From Spirosoma aureum (GTDB lineage Bacteria; Bacteroidota; Bacteroidia; Cytophagales; Spirosomataceae): a stretch of DNA of 64,000 nucleotides. The first letter of the stretch is position 1. The number at the start of each line of letters is the position of its first letter. Of the stretch, positions 36,623 through 46,163 are shown piece after piece. Location of the stretch: contig NZ_CP050063.1 of assembly GCF_011604685.1 (NCBI RefSeq), forward strand, positions 5,292,501 to 5,356,500. The letters run 5' to 3'. The translations under genes were made by a program, and so were the position numbers. A model generated the notes under the pieces. That model had not been told where the DNA came from, did not search any database, and saw nothing but the letters and a program-made list of their open reading frames with translations.

Positions 36623-37975
36623 ATGAACAGATTGCAACAGCGAAACCATAGTCTCATCTTAACAAGATTTTGCGTACAGGTTGTTTTTGTCTGCTCTTTC
36701 ATGGTAACACAGGCATTTGCCCAGTCGTTTCCAGCGAATTTCACCCAGGTGGCTGTTGCTACGGGTCTAAACGCTCCAACGATTGCGGCTTTTTCACCCG
36801 ATGGGCGAATTTTTGTCGCCCAGCAGAGCGGTCAACTGCGGGTCGTTAAAAACGGGAGTCTGATGCCAACACCTTTCGTACAACTTACGGTTGATGCCAA
36901 TGGTGAGCGGGGCTTGTTAGGTATTGCCTTTGACCCTGATTTTACTACTAATCAACACGTATATCTGTACTATACGGTTCCAACCAGCGGTACGGTTACC
37001 GTTCATAACCGGATCAGTCGTTTCACTGCCAGTGGTGATGTAGCGCTGTCTGGCAGTGAATTGATACTTCTGGAGCTGGATGCGCTCAGTGGCGCAACAA
37101 ACCATAATGGGGGATCGATGGTTTTTGGCGCTGACGGAAAATTGTACATTGGCGTTGGTGAAAATGCCAATCCAGGTAACTCCCAGTATCTGGATAATTA
37201 TTTAGGAAAAGTTTTACGAATCAACAAGGACGGAAGCGTACCTACCGGAAATCCGTTTACAACCGGCTCGGAAGCCAGAAAACGAATCTGGGCGTATGGG
37301 CTGCGTAATCCCTACACGTTGGCTGTTCAACCCGTAACGGGTCGTTTTTTCGTCAATGATGTTGGGCAGGAAACCTGGGAAGAAATCAACGATGCCAGTA
37401 TGGGAGGGCTGAATTTTGGGTGGCCTACAGCAGAGGGGACTAGTAGTAATCCGGCTTTTACTAATCCTGTTTTTATGTATCCCCATGCTGCCACCGGAAA
37501 CGAAAATGGCTGTGCCATAACGGGGGGCGTTTTTTATAACCCACCCGAAGCAACTTATCCCGCTTCCTATGTCGGTCGGTACTTTTATCAGGACTTTTGC
37601 AATAACTGGATAAACATGCTGGACTTATCAGGTCCTGCACCGGTCCGGTTAACGTTAGCCGCTGGTCTTCCTGGGTTCTCGGTAGGTCTAACAGCAGGGA
37701 TTGACGGCAATTTATATTACCTGAGCCGGGGAACTGGAACATTGTATGAAATTATTTACACCGCTAACAACATCTGCCAGAGCCTGAAAGACGGCAACTG
37801 GCACGACACTTCGGTCTGGTCATGTGGCAGAATCCCAACGTCTGCCGACAAAACAACTGTGCGTCACGCCGTTACGGTTTCTATGAACCAAACTGGTCAG
37901 ACTCTGCGCGTAAGTTACCAGGTTGGCGGGCGGGTTTTGTTTGCGGGTGGTGCCCAGTTACGTCTCGGAGAATGA
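36623..37975 (+). CDS. PQQ-dependent sugar (sorbosone/glucose type) dehydrogenase with C-terminal module
   Basis: 450 aa, exported (signal ends near VTQAFAQ, residue 34). The six-bladed GSDH/HHIP-like propeller covers about 40-375: FSPDGRIFVAQQSGQLRVV, GLLGIAFDPDFTTN, the catalytic-type His in TNHNGGSMVFGADGKLYIG, LRNPYTLAVQPVTGRFFVND, and NFGWPTAEG. After EIIY a separate module (about 385-450) begins CQSLKDGNWHDTSVWSCGRI and continues with a G8-like strand pattern; this is often attached to surface proteins in related bacteria. Oxidation of a sugar or aldose with electrons passed to the respiratory chain is expected, the substrate unknown. Confidence 0.85.
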   Translation: MNRLQQRNHSLILTRFCVQVVFVCSFMVTQAFAQSFPANFTQVAVATGLNAPTIAAFSPDGRIFVAQQSGQLRVVKNGSLMPTPFVQLTVDANGERGLLGIAFDPDFTTNQHVYLYYTVPTSGTVTVHNRISRFTASGDVALSGSELILLELDALSGATNHNGGSMVFGADGKLYIGVGENANPGNSQYLDNYLGKVLRINKDGSVPTGNPFTTGSEARKRIWAYGLRNPYTLAVQPVTGRFFVNDVGQETWEEINDASMGGLNFGWPTAEGTSSNPAFTNPVFMYPHAATGNENGCAITGGVFYNPPEATYPASYVGRYFYQDFCNNWINMLDLSGPAPVRLTLAAGLPGFSVGLTAGIDGNLYYLSRGTGTLYEIIYTANNICQSLKDGNWHDTSVWSCGRIPTSADKTTVRHAVTVSMNQTGQTLRVSYQVGGRVLFAGGAQLRLGE

Positions 37976-38096
37976 ATGTACAATTATGCTTGTTATCGTT
38001 GCTTTTTTACATTCTGTGCTCTCGTATAACTAAGCCGATGAAACCTTCGAATCTGCACCGGAGTTAACAAGTCAGTTTGTTTAACTCAACTCATTC

Positions 38097-38813
38097 ATGG
38101 CAGATAGTATAAAAACCGCCCTGATCACAGGCGGCTCCAAGGGAATCGGATATGGCATTGCCGAAGCACTGATTCAACAGAATATCAAGGTTGCAATTAC
38201 CAGTCGATCGGAAGAAAGTGCCCTTTCGGCTGCGGATTCACTCAATCAACTTAAACCCGGTAGCGCAATTGGGATTGCTGCCGACGTGCGCGATTTTGCT
38301 TCTCAGAAGAAGGCCGTTGAGGCTATTCTGGCAGAATGGAATCAACTCGATTACGTTATCGCCAATGCTGGCGTCGGACATTTCGCGCCCATTCAGGACT
38401 TAACGCCCGAGCAATGGCAGGAAACGATCGACATTAATCTGACTGGCGTGTTTTATACAGCCAAAGCAACGATCGATGCGTTGAAAAAAACAGAAGGTTA
38501 CTTTATTACTATTTCGAGTCTGGCCGGAACAAATTTCTTCGAGAAAGGGGCCGCCTATAATGCCAGTAAGTTCGGTTTAGTCGGATTTTCGCAGGCCATC
38601 ATGCTAGACCTGCGTAGCGAAGGTATCAAAGTAACAACCATAATGCCAGGTTCGGTGGCTACCTATTTCGATAATCACCAGCCTAGCGAAAAAGATGCCT
38701 GGAAAATCCAGCCCGAAGATATTGGTCAACTTGTCGTTGATCTGATCCGGATGCCCGCCCGTACTTTGCCCAGCAAGATTGAGGTCAGACCGAGTCGACC
38801 TGGGGGTAAATAA
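38097..38813 (+). CDS. Short-chain dehydrogenase/reductase (SDR)
   Basis: 238 aa. Cofactor motif TGGSKGIG (10-17) with a following TSRSEES loop that suits NADPH, NAG as IANAGVGHFAP, catalytic Ser in ITISSLAGTNFF and Tyr-Lys in AYNASKFGLVG. The C-terminus is short (PARTLPSKIEVRPSRPGGK), as in the group of 3-ketoacyl reductase-like proteins. The substrate is not known. A hairpin lies between it and the convergent ankyrin gene. Confidence 0.9.
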   Translation: MADSIKTALITGGSKGIGYGIAEALIQQNIKVAITSRSEESALSAADSLNQLKPGSAIGIAADVRDFASQKKAVEAILAEWNQLDYVIANAGVGHFAPIQDLTPEQWQETIDINLTGVFYTAKATIDALKKTEGYFITISSLAGTNFFEKGAAYNASKFGLVGFSQAIMLDLRSEGIKVTTIMPGSVATYFDNHQPSEKDAWKIQPEDIGQLVVDLIRMPARTLPSKIEVRPSRPGGK

Positions 38814-38828
38814 ATGCCATCTAATGAA

Positions 38829-38882
38829 GATCAGGTAACAGGTAGAGGCAAGGCAAACGCCATACGTTCCCGTTACCTGATC
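38829..38882. terminator. Hairpin between convergent SDR and ankyrin genes
   Basis: Perfect 11-bp arms (gatcaggtaac at 38829-38839, gttacctgatc at 38872-38882) separated by 32 nt, 16 bp after the SDR stop and 6 bp before the ankyrin stop. The large loop makes it a weak terminator. Confidence 0.45.
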
Positions 38883-38887
38883 ACTAC

Positions 38888-39370
38888 TCATTGTAGGAGT
38901 TGCAGGGCTTCTTCGTTGCCCTGTTGTATTGCCAGATCGAGTGCAGTCAGCCCCCGGATGTCCCGAATTGATGCATCCGCTCCGTAGTCGATTAACAGCT
39001 TCACCAATTGATTCCGACCAAACAACGTAGCAAACATCAATGCAGTACCTCCATTCCCGTTTTGGCTGTTGAGGTCGGCACCGTTTTCAATCAACATCCG
39101 GGCAATTTCAGCGTATCCTTTAAACGATACACCCATCAAGGCCGTATTTCCACTAACATCCTGAACATTCACATCGGCACCTGCCTCCAGCAATGTTCTG
39201 GTAGCCTCAATGTGCCCATCATAGGCAGCTACAATTAATGGTGTAAAGCCTTTGCCGTCCTGCAAATTCACATCGATCTGATCATCGATCAATTGCTTTA
39301 TGTAGGCGACATCGCCCTTGCGGGCAGCGTCAAAAAAGAGATCTTCGGGTCGGGCTGAATAAAAAGTCAT
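38888..39370 (-). CDS. Ankyrin-repeat protein
   Basis: 160 aa made almost wholly of ankyrin repeats. Four to five units of about 33 residues can be laid out, each with the G-x-TPL/TAL and LLxxGAD pattern: DGKGFTPLIVAAYDGHIEAT, SGNTALMGVSFKGYAEIARM, NGGTALMFATLFGRNQLVKL, IRGLTALDLAIQQGNEEALQ. No signal peptide, so probably cytosolic. Such proteins bind other proteins; the partner is unknown and no catalase or toxin gene is adjacent. Confidence 0.9.
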   Translation of the reverse strand: MTFYSARPEDLFFDAARKGDVAYIKQLIDDQIDVNLQDGKGFTPLIVAAYDGHIEATRTLLEAGADVNVQDVSGNTALMGVSFKGYAEIARMLIENGADLNSQNGNGGTALMFATLFGRNQLVKLLIDYGADASIRDIRGLTALDLAIQQGNEEALQLLQ

Positions 39371-39593
39371 CCTGATAGAGCGTTGAGTTGTTGAACCATG
39401 CTGCGTGCTGAAAACATAACCAGCTATAGGGGCTATTGTGTTTTAAACGACTCGGTGAACAAGCGACTTTTAGCAATAAAATGGGGCAAAGAGGTATTCT
39501 AAAGCAAGCCTAATTCGCTTACCTTTAGAAAATTATCTAAAAAACAATCATTAAGCAAACTATCCATTTTGTACTGATTCAAATGACAGGCCT

Positions 39594-40592
39594 ATGCCCT
39601 ACTTTTTCCGCTTAAGCAAGATTCTCTATGTTCTTGTGCAATTGATTTTGACCCAATCGAGCCAGGCACAGGACCTCACGAACAAAACGGATAAAATTGC
39701 ATTCCAGTTAACGGAAACGGGACTTATTACCGAGGGCGTTGCCTATGACGCCAGCACAGGAACGTTTTACGTGGGAAGTGTCCATAAGCGTAAAATTATT
39801 AGCTACAATCAGCAGGCAGGAGAAAAACCATTTTCCTTTCCCACTGATAGTCTGGGGGGCATTTTCGGTATGAAAGTAGACGGTATCCAAGGAGTTCTTT
39901 GGGCTTGCAGTTCAACGTTACCGCAGGCAATTGGGAGTACGGCGTCAACTGATGGGCAGTCATCACTTGTCGCATATGATTTGAAAACCAAACGGCTTTT
40001 GCACACTTATATCGTCCCTTCGGATGGAAAACCGCATCTGCTAGGCGACCTGACCATAACTAAAAACGGAACCGTTTACAGCACAGATAGCCGAACGCCT
40101 TCGCTTTATCGACTGGTTGCCGGAGAACAAACGGTAACACGCTTTTTAACGGATAGTCTGTTTTACTCCCTGCAGGGATTAGCCCTGTCAGAGGATGAAC
40201 AAACGCTGTACGTTGCCGATTATCGGCGAGGGCCGCTGGCGATCAATCTGGCAACCAAACAGGTAAGGAAACTTATCTGGCCAGCCGGAGCCGATCTGAG
40301 CGGTATAGATGGTCTGTATTATTACAAAAACAGCCTTATAGCGATTCAGAATCGGTCGAAACCCTATAAAGTTATTCGACTCTACCTATCCCAAACAGCT
40401 AACGTCATTGATCGGGTAGACACGTTGATTGCAGGTCATCCGCTCATGACTGAACCAACTTTAGGAGTCGTGGCTGGATCACAGTTTTATTTCATTGCCA
40501 ACAGTCAGTGGGATGCATTCGATAATGCGGGTAAGCCAGTCCCGAATTATCCGGCACAAAAACCAACCCTACTCGTTCTGGCACTGGATTGA
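39594..40592 (+). CDS. Exported SMP-30/gluconolactonase-like beta-propeller protein
   Basis: 332 aa with a signal peptide (to about residue 25, SSQAQ). Repeated propeller strands are seen: EGVAYDASTGTFYVGSVHKR, KIISYNQ, GMKVDGIQGVLWACSST, DLTITKNGTVYSTDSRTPSL, LQGLALSEDEQTLYVADYRR, and GIDGLYYYKNSLIAIQN. The blocks GDLTITKNGTVYSTD and LYVADY match the SMP-30/YncE-like group, which includes lactonases and non-enzymatic binders. No metal site can be fixed by eye. It is transcribed alone and converges with a GNAT gene 37 bp away. Confidence 0.75.
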   Translation: MPYFFRLSKILYVLVQLILTQSSQAQDLTNKTDKIAFQLTETGLITEGVAYDASTGTFYVGSVHKRKIISYNQQAGEKPFSFPTDSLGGIFGMKVDGIQGVLWACSSTLPQAIGSTASTDGQSSLVAYDLKTKRLLHTYIVPSDGKPHLLGDLTITKNGTVYSTDSRTPSLYRLVAGEQTVTRFLTDSLFYSLQGLALSEDEQTLYVADYRRGPLAINLATKQVRKLIWPAGADLSGIDGLYYYKNSLIAIQNRSKPYKVIRLYLSQTANVIDRVDTLIAGHPLMTEPTLGVVAGSQFYFIANSQWDAFDNAGKPVPNYPAQKPTLLVLALD

Positions 40593-40629
40593 TTTAGTCA
40601 GGATAATCATCTGGTTTCCAGTCACCAAT

Positions 40630-41436
40630 TTACCGCAGCGTTTCAGCTACTGTACCAAAAACCTGTACGGTACCTACTTCTACAAATCCAGCCCGTTTAT
40701 AGATTCCCAGCCCATCGGTCGATGCCTGCAAAACTACTTGCCGGGCTGATTGACGGTGGGCTTCCCCAAGCAGGTAATCAAACATATGCGATCCAAATCC
40801 ATGACCGCGCCAGTCGGGCCGGGTAGCAATGTCATAGATACCCGCTGATTCATCATCTAGAAACAGCGTTCCAGTTGTCACAATCTTCCCCTCATACACA
40901 CCCAGATAAAAATGCATGGGCTGCGTTGGCACATGTACACGACTGATGAGTTGGTAATATTGCCGAATCTGGTCGGCTTCCGGCGAATCGCCGAAGAGTT
41001 CGGCAATCACGTCCGCAAACTGGTCATACTCCTCCGGTGATTGTAGTGACCGAATAAGCAACTGACTGTTTTTAAGCGGCTTAATTGGGCGGGCATCTAA
41101 ATTTAGCCACATCGCCACGTTGGTTTCATCACGAACCAGATCATAATGATGAAGTAACGTTGCCAGTTCAGGATTGAATAGTTCATCCCAACACCATAAT
41201 GCCAGTGGAAATCGTTTCCGGCTAAACTCGCTTACCCTGTTTTCAAAAAGATCAGCTAATGACGTAAGCTTTGTAGTTTTAGGAATAATGACATTGAACG
41301 TATCACTAGGCAATCCGCAATCAACCACCGTATATGCCTCTATATCATCAACATGCATACCTGGAAGCAATCGGGCAAAATAGGTCGCTTTGGCGATGAA
41401 ATTCCTACGAACGATCGCATTAATTGACTGATCCAT
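40630..41436 (-). CDS. GNAT-family N-acetyltransferase with N-terminal extension
   Basis: 268 aa. The GNAT domain is C-terminal (about 120-265): LLIRSLQSPEEYDQFADVIA, FYLGVYEGKIVTTGTLFLDD, IYDIATRPDWRGHGFGSHMF with the acetyl-CoA loop RPDWRGHGFGS, and LGIYKRAGFVEVGTVQVFG. The first 115 residues (CWDELFNPELATLLHHYDLV) look like the degenerate GNAT-like half seen in two-domain members. The substrate is unknown. A perfect 33-bp inverted repeat begins 24 bp upstream of its start. Confidence 0.85.
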   Translation of the reverse strand: MDQSINAIVRRNFIAKATYFARLLPGMHVDDIEAYTVVDCGLPSDTFNVIIPKTTKLTSLADLFENRVSEFSRKRFPLALWCWDELFNPELATLLHHYDLVRDETNVAMWLNLDARPIKPLKNSQLLIRSLQSPEEYDQFADVIAELFGDSPEADQIRQYYQLISRVHVPTQPMHFYLGVYEGKIVTTGTLFLDDESAGIYDIATRPDWRGHGFGSHMFDYLLGEAHRQSARQVVLQASTDGLGIYKRAGFVEVGTVQVFGTVAETLR

Positions 41437-41460
41437 ACAATTTAGCAGGCTGATATTCCA

Positions 41461-41546
41461 GGCTTTTCACAGGGCTCAGACGCGTGCCACGGTCATTGAT
41501 GCTTTTGCTAACAACCGTGGCACGCGTCTGAGCCCTGTGAAAAGCC
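41461..41546. repeat. Perfect 33-bp inverted repeat in a divergent intergenic region
   Basis: Arms 41461-41493 and 41514-41546 are exact reverse complements, with a 20-bp centre. The region lies between two divergent genes, so it is not a terminator of either. The inner part (cacggt ... accgtggcac, with a centre containing gcaaaagcat on the minus strand) resembles the centre of the repeat at 50019-50101. Confidence 0.85.
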
Positions 41547-41736
41547 CAAATTTTGAGAAGAAAATCTATGCAAGCATTACGATATTTCCTGAATTGTTGG
41601 AATTTGCGGCTGAACAGGTATAAATTCTGCATGAGCAGCATCGATAGTGCACAGTATCTACTCGCTCAATCGGGCTTTTAGGTAAGCTACTCAAAAGTAC
41701 CGGCAAGTATTTATACTCATATTTCTGATTGATTCC

Positions 41737-43107
41737 ATGACCAGACTCGCTAAACGATCTACGGCCACCCTGCTTAGTGCACTGATTACGTCAACACTGG
41801 TTGTTGGACAGGCCACTCCTCCTAAAGCGAATGATTCGACAACACCCCTTCATCTGCTCCAGCCCGACTACCCGGTTCCATACGGGCAGCCTCGCGTTGA
41901 CGACGTAACGAAAGTTATAAACCGTGTTTATGAGTATCTGGAGGCCAATACACCAACCCAACTAATTGACCGTCAGAGCGGTCAGGAGATAACCAATCTG
42001 ACAACCTTCAATCCCAATGCGGTCATCAAACCGGGCGACTTTCGGTTGACCAGTTACGAATGGGGCGTTACGTATGCAGGTATGTTACTGGCGAGCGAAG
42101 CTACCGGTGATTCCCGTTATGCCGAGTACACCAACAAGCGGCTGGCATTTCTAGCTAGCCTGATTCCGTATTTTCGCGATCAGGTGAAGGCCGATCCAAA
42201 AGCCAATACCTCTCTGCGGCCCATGCTGGCTCCACACGCGCTCGATGATGCAGGGGCTATGTGTGCGGCCATGATCAAAGCGGCTCGTGCCGGTGGCGTC
42301 AAAACTGATCTTCGGCCCCAGATCAATACCTATATCGACTACATTACCAAAAAGGAATTTCGGCTGCCCGATGGAACGCTGGCCCGCAATCGTCCGCAAC
42401 CAAATACGCTCTGGCTAGATGACCTGTTCATGAGCGTTCCGGCTCTGGCGCAGATGGGCAAACTCACTGGCGAACGGGCCTACTATGATGAGGCCGTTAA
42501 ACAGGTAGTCCAATTCTCCAAACGGATGTTTAACAAGGAGAAAGGGCTGTATATGCACGGCTGGGTCGAAGGAATGACCGTACACCCCGAGTTTCACTGG
42601 GCGAGAGCGAATGGTTGGGGAATCATGACGGCCGTTGAATTGCTGGACGTTCTACCAGAAAATCATCCGGGTCGCGCTGCCATGCTTGAGTTATTACGTG
42701 CTCATGCCCGTGGATTGGCGGCCTGCCAGTCGGGTTCGGGCTTCTGGCATCAGTTGCTGGATCGTAACGACTCCTATTTAGAAACATCGGCCACAGCGAT
42801 TTACGTTTATTCCATTGCCAGAGCCATCAACCGGGGCTGGCTCGATCCACTGGCGTACGCGCCGATGGCGTTGCTTGGCTGGAACGCCGTTGCTACCAAG
42901 GTTACCGACAAAGGGCAGGTCGATGGCACCTGTGTAGGAACCGGTATGGGATTCGATCCGGCGTTTTATTATCACCGGCCCATTAATCTGTACGCTGCAC
43001 ATGGCTACGGGCCTGTATTGCTCGCTGGCGCTGAAGTGATAAATCTGATCAAAAAGAAAACTTTCGAGATTAACGACAGTTCGCTACAGCTAACCCAAAA
43101 AAAGTAA
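41737..43107 (+). CDS. Glycoside hydrolase family 105/88-type unsaturated uronyl hydrolase
   Basis: 456 aa, exported (signal to about residue 25). Alpha6/alpha6-barrel enzyme that removes unsaturated galacturonyl or glucuronyl ends left by polysaccharide lyases. Seen: LTSYEWGVTYAGMLLA, the first acidic motif HALDDAGAMCAAM, the second LWLDDLFMSVPALAQMGK, HPEFHWARANGWGIMTAVEL, and GFWHQLLDRNDSYLETSATA, all in family order. The product would be a 5-keto-4-deoxyuronate, the substrate of KduI encoded 5 kb downstream. The polymer (pectin or rhamnogalacturonan) is inferred. Confidence 0.88.
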   Translation: MTRLAKRSTATLLSALITSTLVVGQATPPKANDSTTPLHLLQPDYPVPYGQPRVDDVTKVINRVYEYLEANTPTQLIDRQSGQEITNLTTFNPNAVIKPGDFRLTSYEWGVTYAGMLLASEATGDSRYAEYTNKRLAFLASLIPYFRDQVKADPKANTSLRPMLAPHALDDAGAMCAAMIKAARAGGVKTDLRPQINTYIDYITKKEFRLPDGTLARNRPQPNTLWLDDLFMSVPALAQMGKLTGERAYYDEAVKQVVQFSKRMFNKEKGLYMHGWVEGMTVHPEFHWARANGWGIMTAVELLDVLPENHPGRAAMLELLRAHARGLAACQSGSGFWHQLLDRNDSYLETSATAIYVYSIARAINRGWLDPLAYAPMALLGWNAVATKVTDKGQVDGTCVGTGMGFDPAFYYHRPINLYAAHGYGPVLLAGAEVINLIKKKTFEINDSSLQLTQKK

Positions 43108-43210
43108 TCAGGCTAATTAGTATCCAAAAAAAGACCAATTCCCCGTTTATCCAACCACAATTAACCAGTTTAACTGCGTAACTTGCTACTTATACTTTTC
43201 ATTTATCAAC

Positions 43211-46099
43211 ATGAAGAAGATCACCGTTTACCTGTCGGCTATGTTGGCCCTGACCCTGGTAAACTCTGCGCATTCGCAAACTAAATTAGTTGAGAAAGTA
43301 ACCCGGCAGGGCAAAGAACTCATCATTCCCTACGAAAAATACGTACTTCCGAATGGCCTGACGCTCGTGGTTCATGAAGATCACTCCGACCCGGTTGTTC
43401 ACGTCGATGTCACGTACCACGTTGGTTCTGCCCGCGAAGAAATCGGCAAATCCGGCTTTGCTCACTTTTTTGAGCACATGATGTTCCAGGGCTCCGACCA
43501 CGTTGCCGATGATGAACATTTCAAAATCGTAACTGAATCGGGAGGAACGCTCAACGGTTCTACCAACCGCGACCGGACCAACTACTACGAAACCCTGCCG
43601 AGCAATCAGCTTGAGCGTGCACTCTGGCTCGAAGCCGACCGGATGGGCTTTTTGCTGGATGCCGTAACCCAGAAAAAATTCGAAATTCAACGGGCTACGG
43701 TTAAGAACGAGCGTGGGCAGAATTACGATAACCGTCCCTACGGTCTGGCGGGCGAAACGGTAGCCAAAAACCTGTTTCCTTACGGCCACCCCTATTCATG
43801 GCTGACTATCGGCTACATTGAAGACCTGAACCGGGTGAATGTCAATGACCTGAAAAACTTCTTTCTGCGGTGGTATGGGCCGAATAACGCCGTGCTGACC
43901 GTTGGTGGGGACGTCACGGCCAAACAGGTCGTAACATTGGCCGAAAAGTATTTCGGTTCTATTCCACGAGGCCCGGAAGTGACTAAAACGCAGGTGCCTA
44001 CACCCGTTCTCGACAAGGATCGTTATGTATCCTATGAAGACAACATTCGGTTCCCAATGCTTCAGGTTGTGTTTCCAACGGTACCAAACTACCATCCCGA
44101 TGAAGCCCCGCTTGATGCACTGGCCGAAATTCTGGGGGGTGGAAAAAACTCATTGTTTTACAAAAACTTCGTAAAAGCCCAGCTTGCCGTTCAGGCCAAC
44201 GCATCGCATCCGGCAACAGAGCTGGCTGGTCAGTTTACTATGACGGTATTGCCGTTTCCTGACAAGCGCCTTGACAGCACCGAAGCTCTTGTTCGCCGTA
44301 CGCTGAGTGAGTTTGAAAAACGGGGCGTTACGGATGATGATATTGCCCAGTTTACGGCAACTCGCGAGGCTCAACTTATTGATGGGTTGTCGAGTGTGTC
44401 CGGAAAAGTGTCGCAACTGGCTGCATTTCAGACTTATCTGGGTAATCCGAATTATCTGCCACAGGAGCTGAAACGATACAAGTCAGTTACAAAGGCGGAT
44501 GTGATGCGGGTTTATAACCAGTATATTAAAGGAAAAAACGCTGTTTTATTGACCGTTTATCCAAAAGGGAAACCCGAAATCGTAGCAAAGCCAGACAATT
44601 ATACAGTCTCGACGGCCAATTACAAAGCACCCGATTATGGCTATAATGGCCTGACGTATACGAAGCCAACCGATAGCTTCGACCGGAAATCCAAACCAGG
44701 CCCAGGGCCGAATCCGACACTGAAAGTCCCCCCGTTCTGGACCGATAAGCTGCCCAATGGCTTAAAAATGATCGGTACCCGGAATGATGAAATTCCAGCG
44801 GTAACACTGCTGTTTTCGATCAAGGGCGGTCATCTCTTATCAGCCAATGATCCGGCCAAAGCGGGAATCGCCCAGTTGACCGCTGCGCTGATGAACGAAG
44901 CAACGCAGAATTACTCGAACGAACAGCTCAATACAAAACTGGAGAAATTAGGCAGTAGCGTCGATATTCGGGCGAGTACCGAAGAAATTAACGTTTCGGT
45001 TGAATCGCTGACCAAAAATCTGGATTCGACACTGGCATTGGTTGAAGAAAAGCTCCTGCGGCCCAAGTTTGCGCCCGACGATTTCGAACGGCTTAAGAAG
45101 CAGCAGCTGGAGCTGATTGCCAATCAGGGAACACAGCCGGTGGTCATTGCCAACAAAGCGTATAACAAACTCATCTACGGTACCGACAACATCCGGTCGA
45201 TTCCCGTGAGTGGTACGGCGAAAACCGTTGAAGCCATCACACTCGATGATGTGAAGGCGTTTTATGCCAAATACTTTTCGCCCACAGTAACGAATCTGGT
45301 CATTGTTGGCGATGTTGAACAGGCTGCGGTGCTTCCAAAGTTGGCTTTCCTCAACAAATGGACCCCAAAACCCGTAAAAGTTCCAACGGCATCTGTTGCC
45401 CGGAAGATCGACAAGACCCGCATTTACCTGATCGACAAGGAAAAAGCCGCTCAATCAGAAATCCGGATCGGTTATCTGACCGATATGCCCTATGACGCAA
45501 CGGGCGATTATTACCGGAGCGGCTTGACAAATTACATGCTTGGTGGTGCATTTAACAGCCGGATCAATATGAATCTGCGCGAAGACAAAGGCTACACCTA
45601 TGGAGCGCGTTCAGGCTTTTCGAGTACCCACACACCAGGTCCGTTTACGGCACAGGCGGGTGTCAAAGCAGCCGCAACAGATAGCTCTGTCGTTGAGTTT
45701 ATCAAAGAAATTACCAATTATGGCAAGGCAGGCATTACCGATCAGGAACTGGCTTTTGTGAAAAGCTCCCTTGGTCAGGTCGATGCGCTTCGGTACGAAA
45801 CATCGCTCCAGAAGGCGTTTTTCCTCGGCCGGGTTATTGACTATGATCTGCCCCGCAATTTCACGGAACAGCAGAACGACATCCTCCGCAACATAACAAA
45901 AGCCCAGATCGATGCCATTGCTAAAAAGCGGTTGCCAGTCAATAACATGGTCATTACGGTAGTAGGCAACAAAGAATTAATAAAACCCGGTCTCGAACGC
46001 CTGGGCTACGAACTGATCGAGTTAGACAAAGAAGGGAATCCTGTGGCTACAGCAGCAGTAGTAGCGCCACCCGCCCGCGCCGGATCATCGAAACCGTAA
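43211..46099 (+). CDS. M16-family (pitrilysin-like) zinc peptidase, two-domain
   Basis: 962 aa, with signal peptide (to about residue 22). The first M16 half carries the inverted zinc motif HFFEH (His85, Glu88, His89) and the later ligand region near EIQRATVKNERGQNYDNRP. The second half begins about residue 500 (KLPNGLKMIGTRNDEIPAVT) and lacks HxxEH but keeps the partner-domain block LREDKGYTYGARSGFSS, so one protein holds both active and inactive halves as in other M16 peptidases. It is probably periplasmic. It lies between sugar-acid genes without an obvious link and ends at a terminator. Confidence 0.93.
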   Translation: MKKITVYLSAMLALTLVNSAHSQTKLVEKVTRQGKELIIPYEKYVLPNGLTLVVHEDHSDPVVHVDVTYHVGSAREEIGKSGFAHFFEHMMFQGSDHVADDEHFKIVTESGGTLNGSTNRDRTNYYETLPSNQLERALWLEADRMGFLLDAVTQKKFEIQRATVKNERGQNYDNRPYGLAGETVAKNLFPYGHPYSWLTIGYIEDLNRVNVNDLKNFFLRWYGPNNAVLTVGGDVTAKQVVTLAEKYFGSIPRGPEVTKTQVPTPVLDKDRYVSYEDNIRFPMLQVVFPTVPNYHPDEAPLDALAEILGGGKNSLFYKNFVKAQLAVQANASHPATELAGQFTMTVLPFPDKRLDSTEALVRRTLSEFEKRGVTDDDIAQFTATREAQLIDGLSSVSGKVSQLAAFQTYLGNPNYLPQELKRYKSVTKADVMRVYNQYIKGKNAVLLTVYPKGKPEIVAKPDNYTVSTANYKAPDYGYNGLTYTKPTDSFDRKSKPGPGPNPTLKVPPFWTDKLPNGLKMIGTRNDEIPAVTLLFSIKGGHLLSANDPAKAGIAQLTAALMNEATQNYSNEQLNTKLEKLGSSVDIRASTEEINVSVESLTKNLDSTLALVEEKLLRPKFAPDDFERLKKQQLELIANQGTQPVVIANKAYNKLIYGTDNIRSIPVSGTAKTVEAITLDDVKAFYAKYFSPTVTNLVIVGDVEQAAVLPKLAFLNKWTPKPVKVPTASVARKIDKTRIYLIDKEKAAQSEIRIGYLTDMPYDATGDYYRSGLTNYMLGGAFNSRINMNLREDKGYTYGARSGFSSTHTPGPFTAQAGVKAAATDSSVVEFIKEITNYGKAGITDQELAFVKSSLGQVDALRYETSLQKAFFLGRVIDYDLPRNFTEQQNDILRNITKAQIDAIAKKRLPVNNMVITVVGNKELIKPGLERLGYELIELDKEGNPVATAAVVAPPARAGSSKP

Positions 46100-46124
46100 C
46101 GGGTTGTTTCAGCACACGTCCACA

Positions 46125-46163
46125 GTAAAAGCCGCGCCCAATCTATTTGAGCGCGGCTTTTAC
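46125..46163 (+). terminator. Intrinsic terminator after the M16 peptidase gene
   Basis: Perfect 13-bp arms (gtaaaagccgcgc at 46125-46137, gcgcggcttttac at 46151-46163) with a 13-nt loop, 25 bp past the stop. The G+C-rich inner stem followed by a T-rich outer arm is the classic pattern. Confidence 0.8.

Noticed and set aside
28519..41436. A genomic island, judged from the mix of small unrelated genes
   Set aside because: No integrase, tRNA, direct-repeat ends or insertion sequence was found, and no clear change in base composition is visible by eye.
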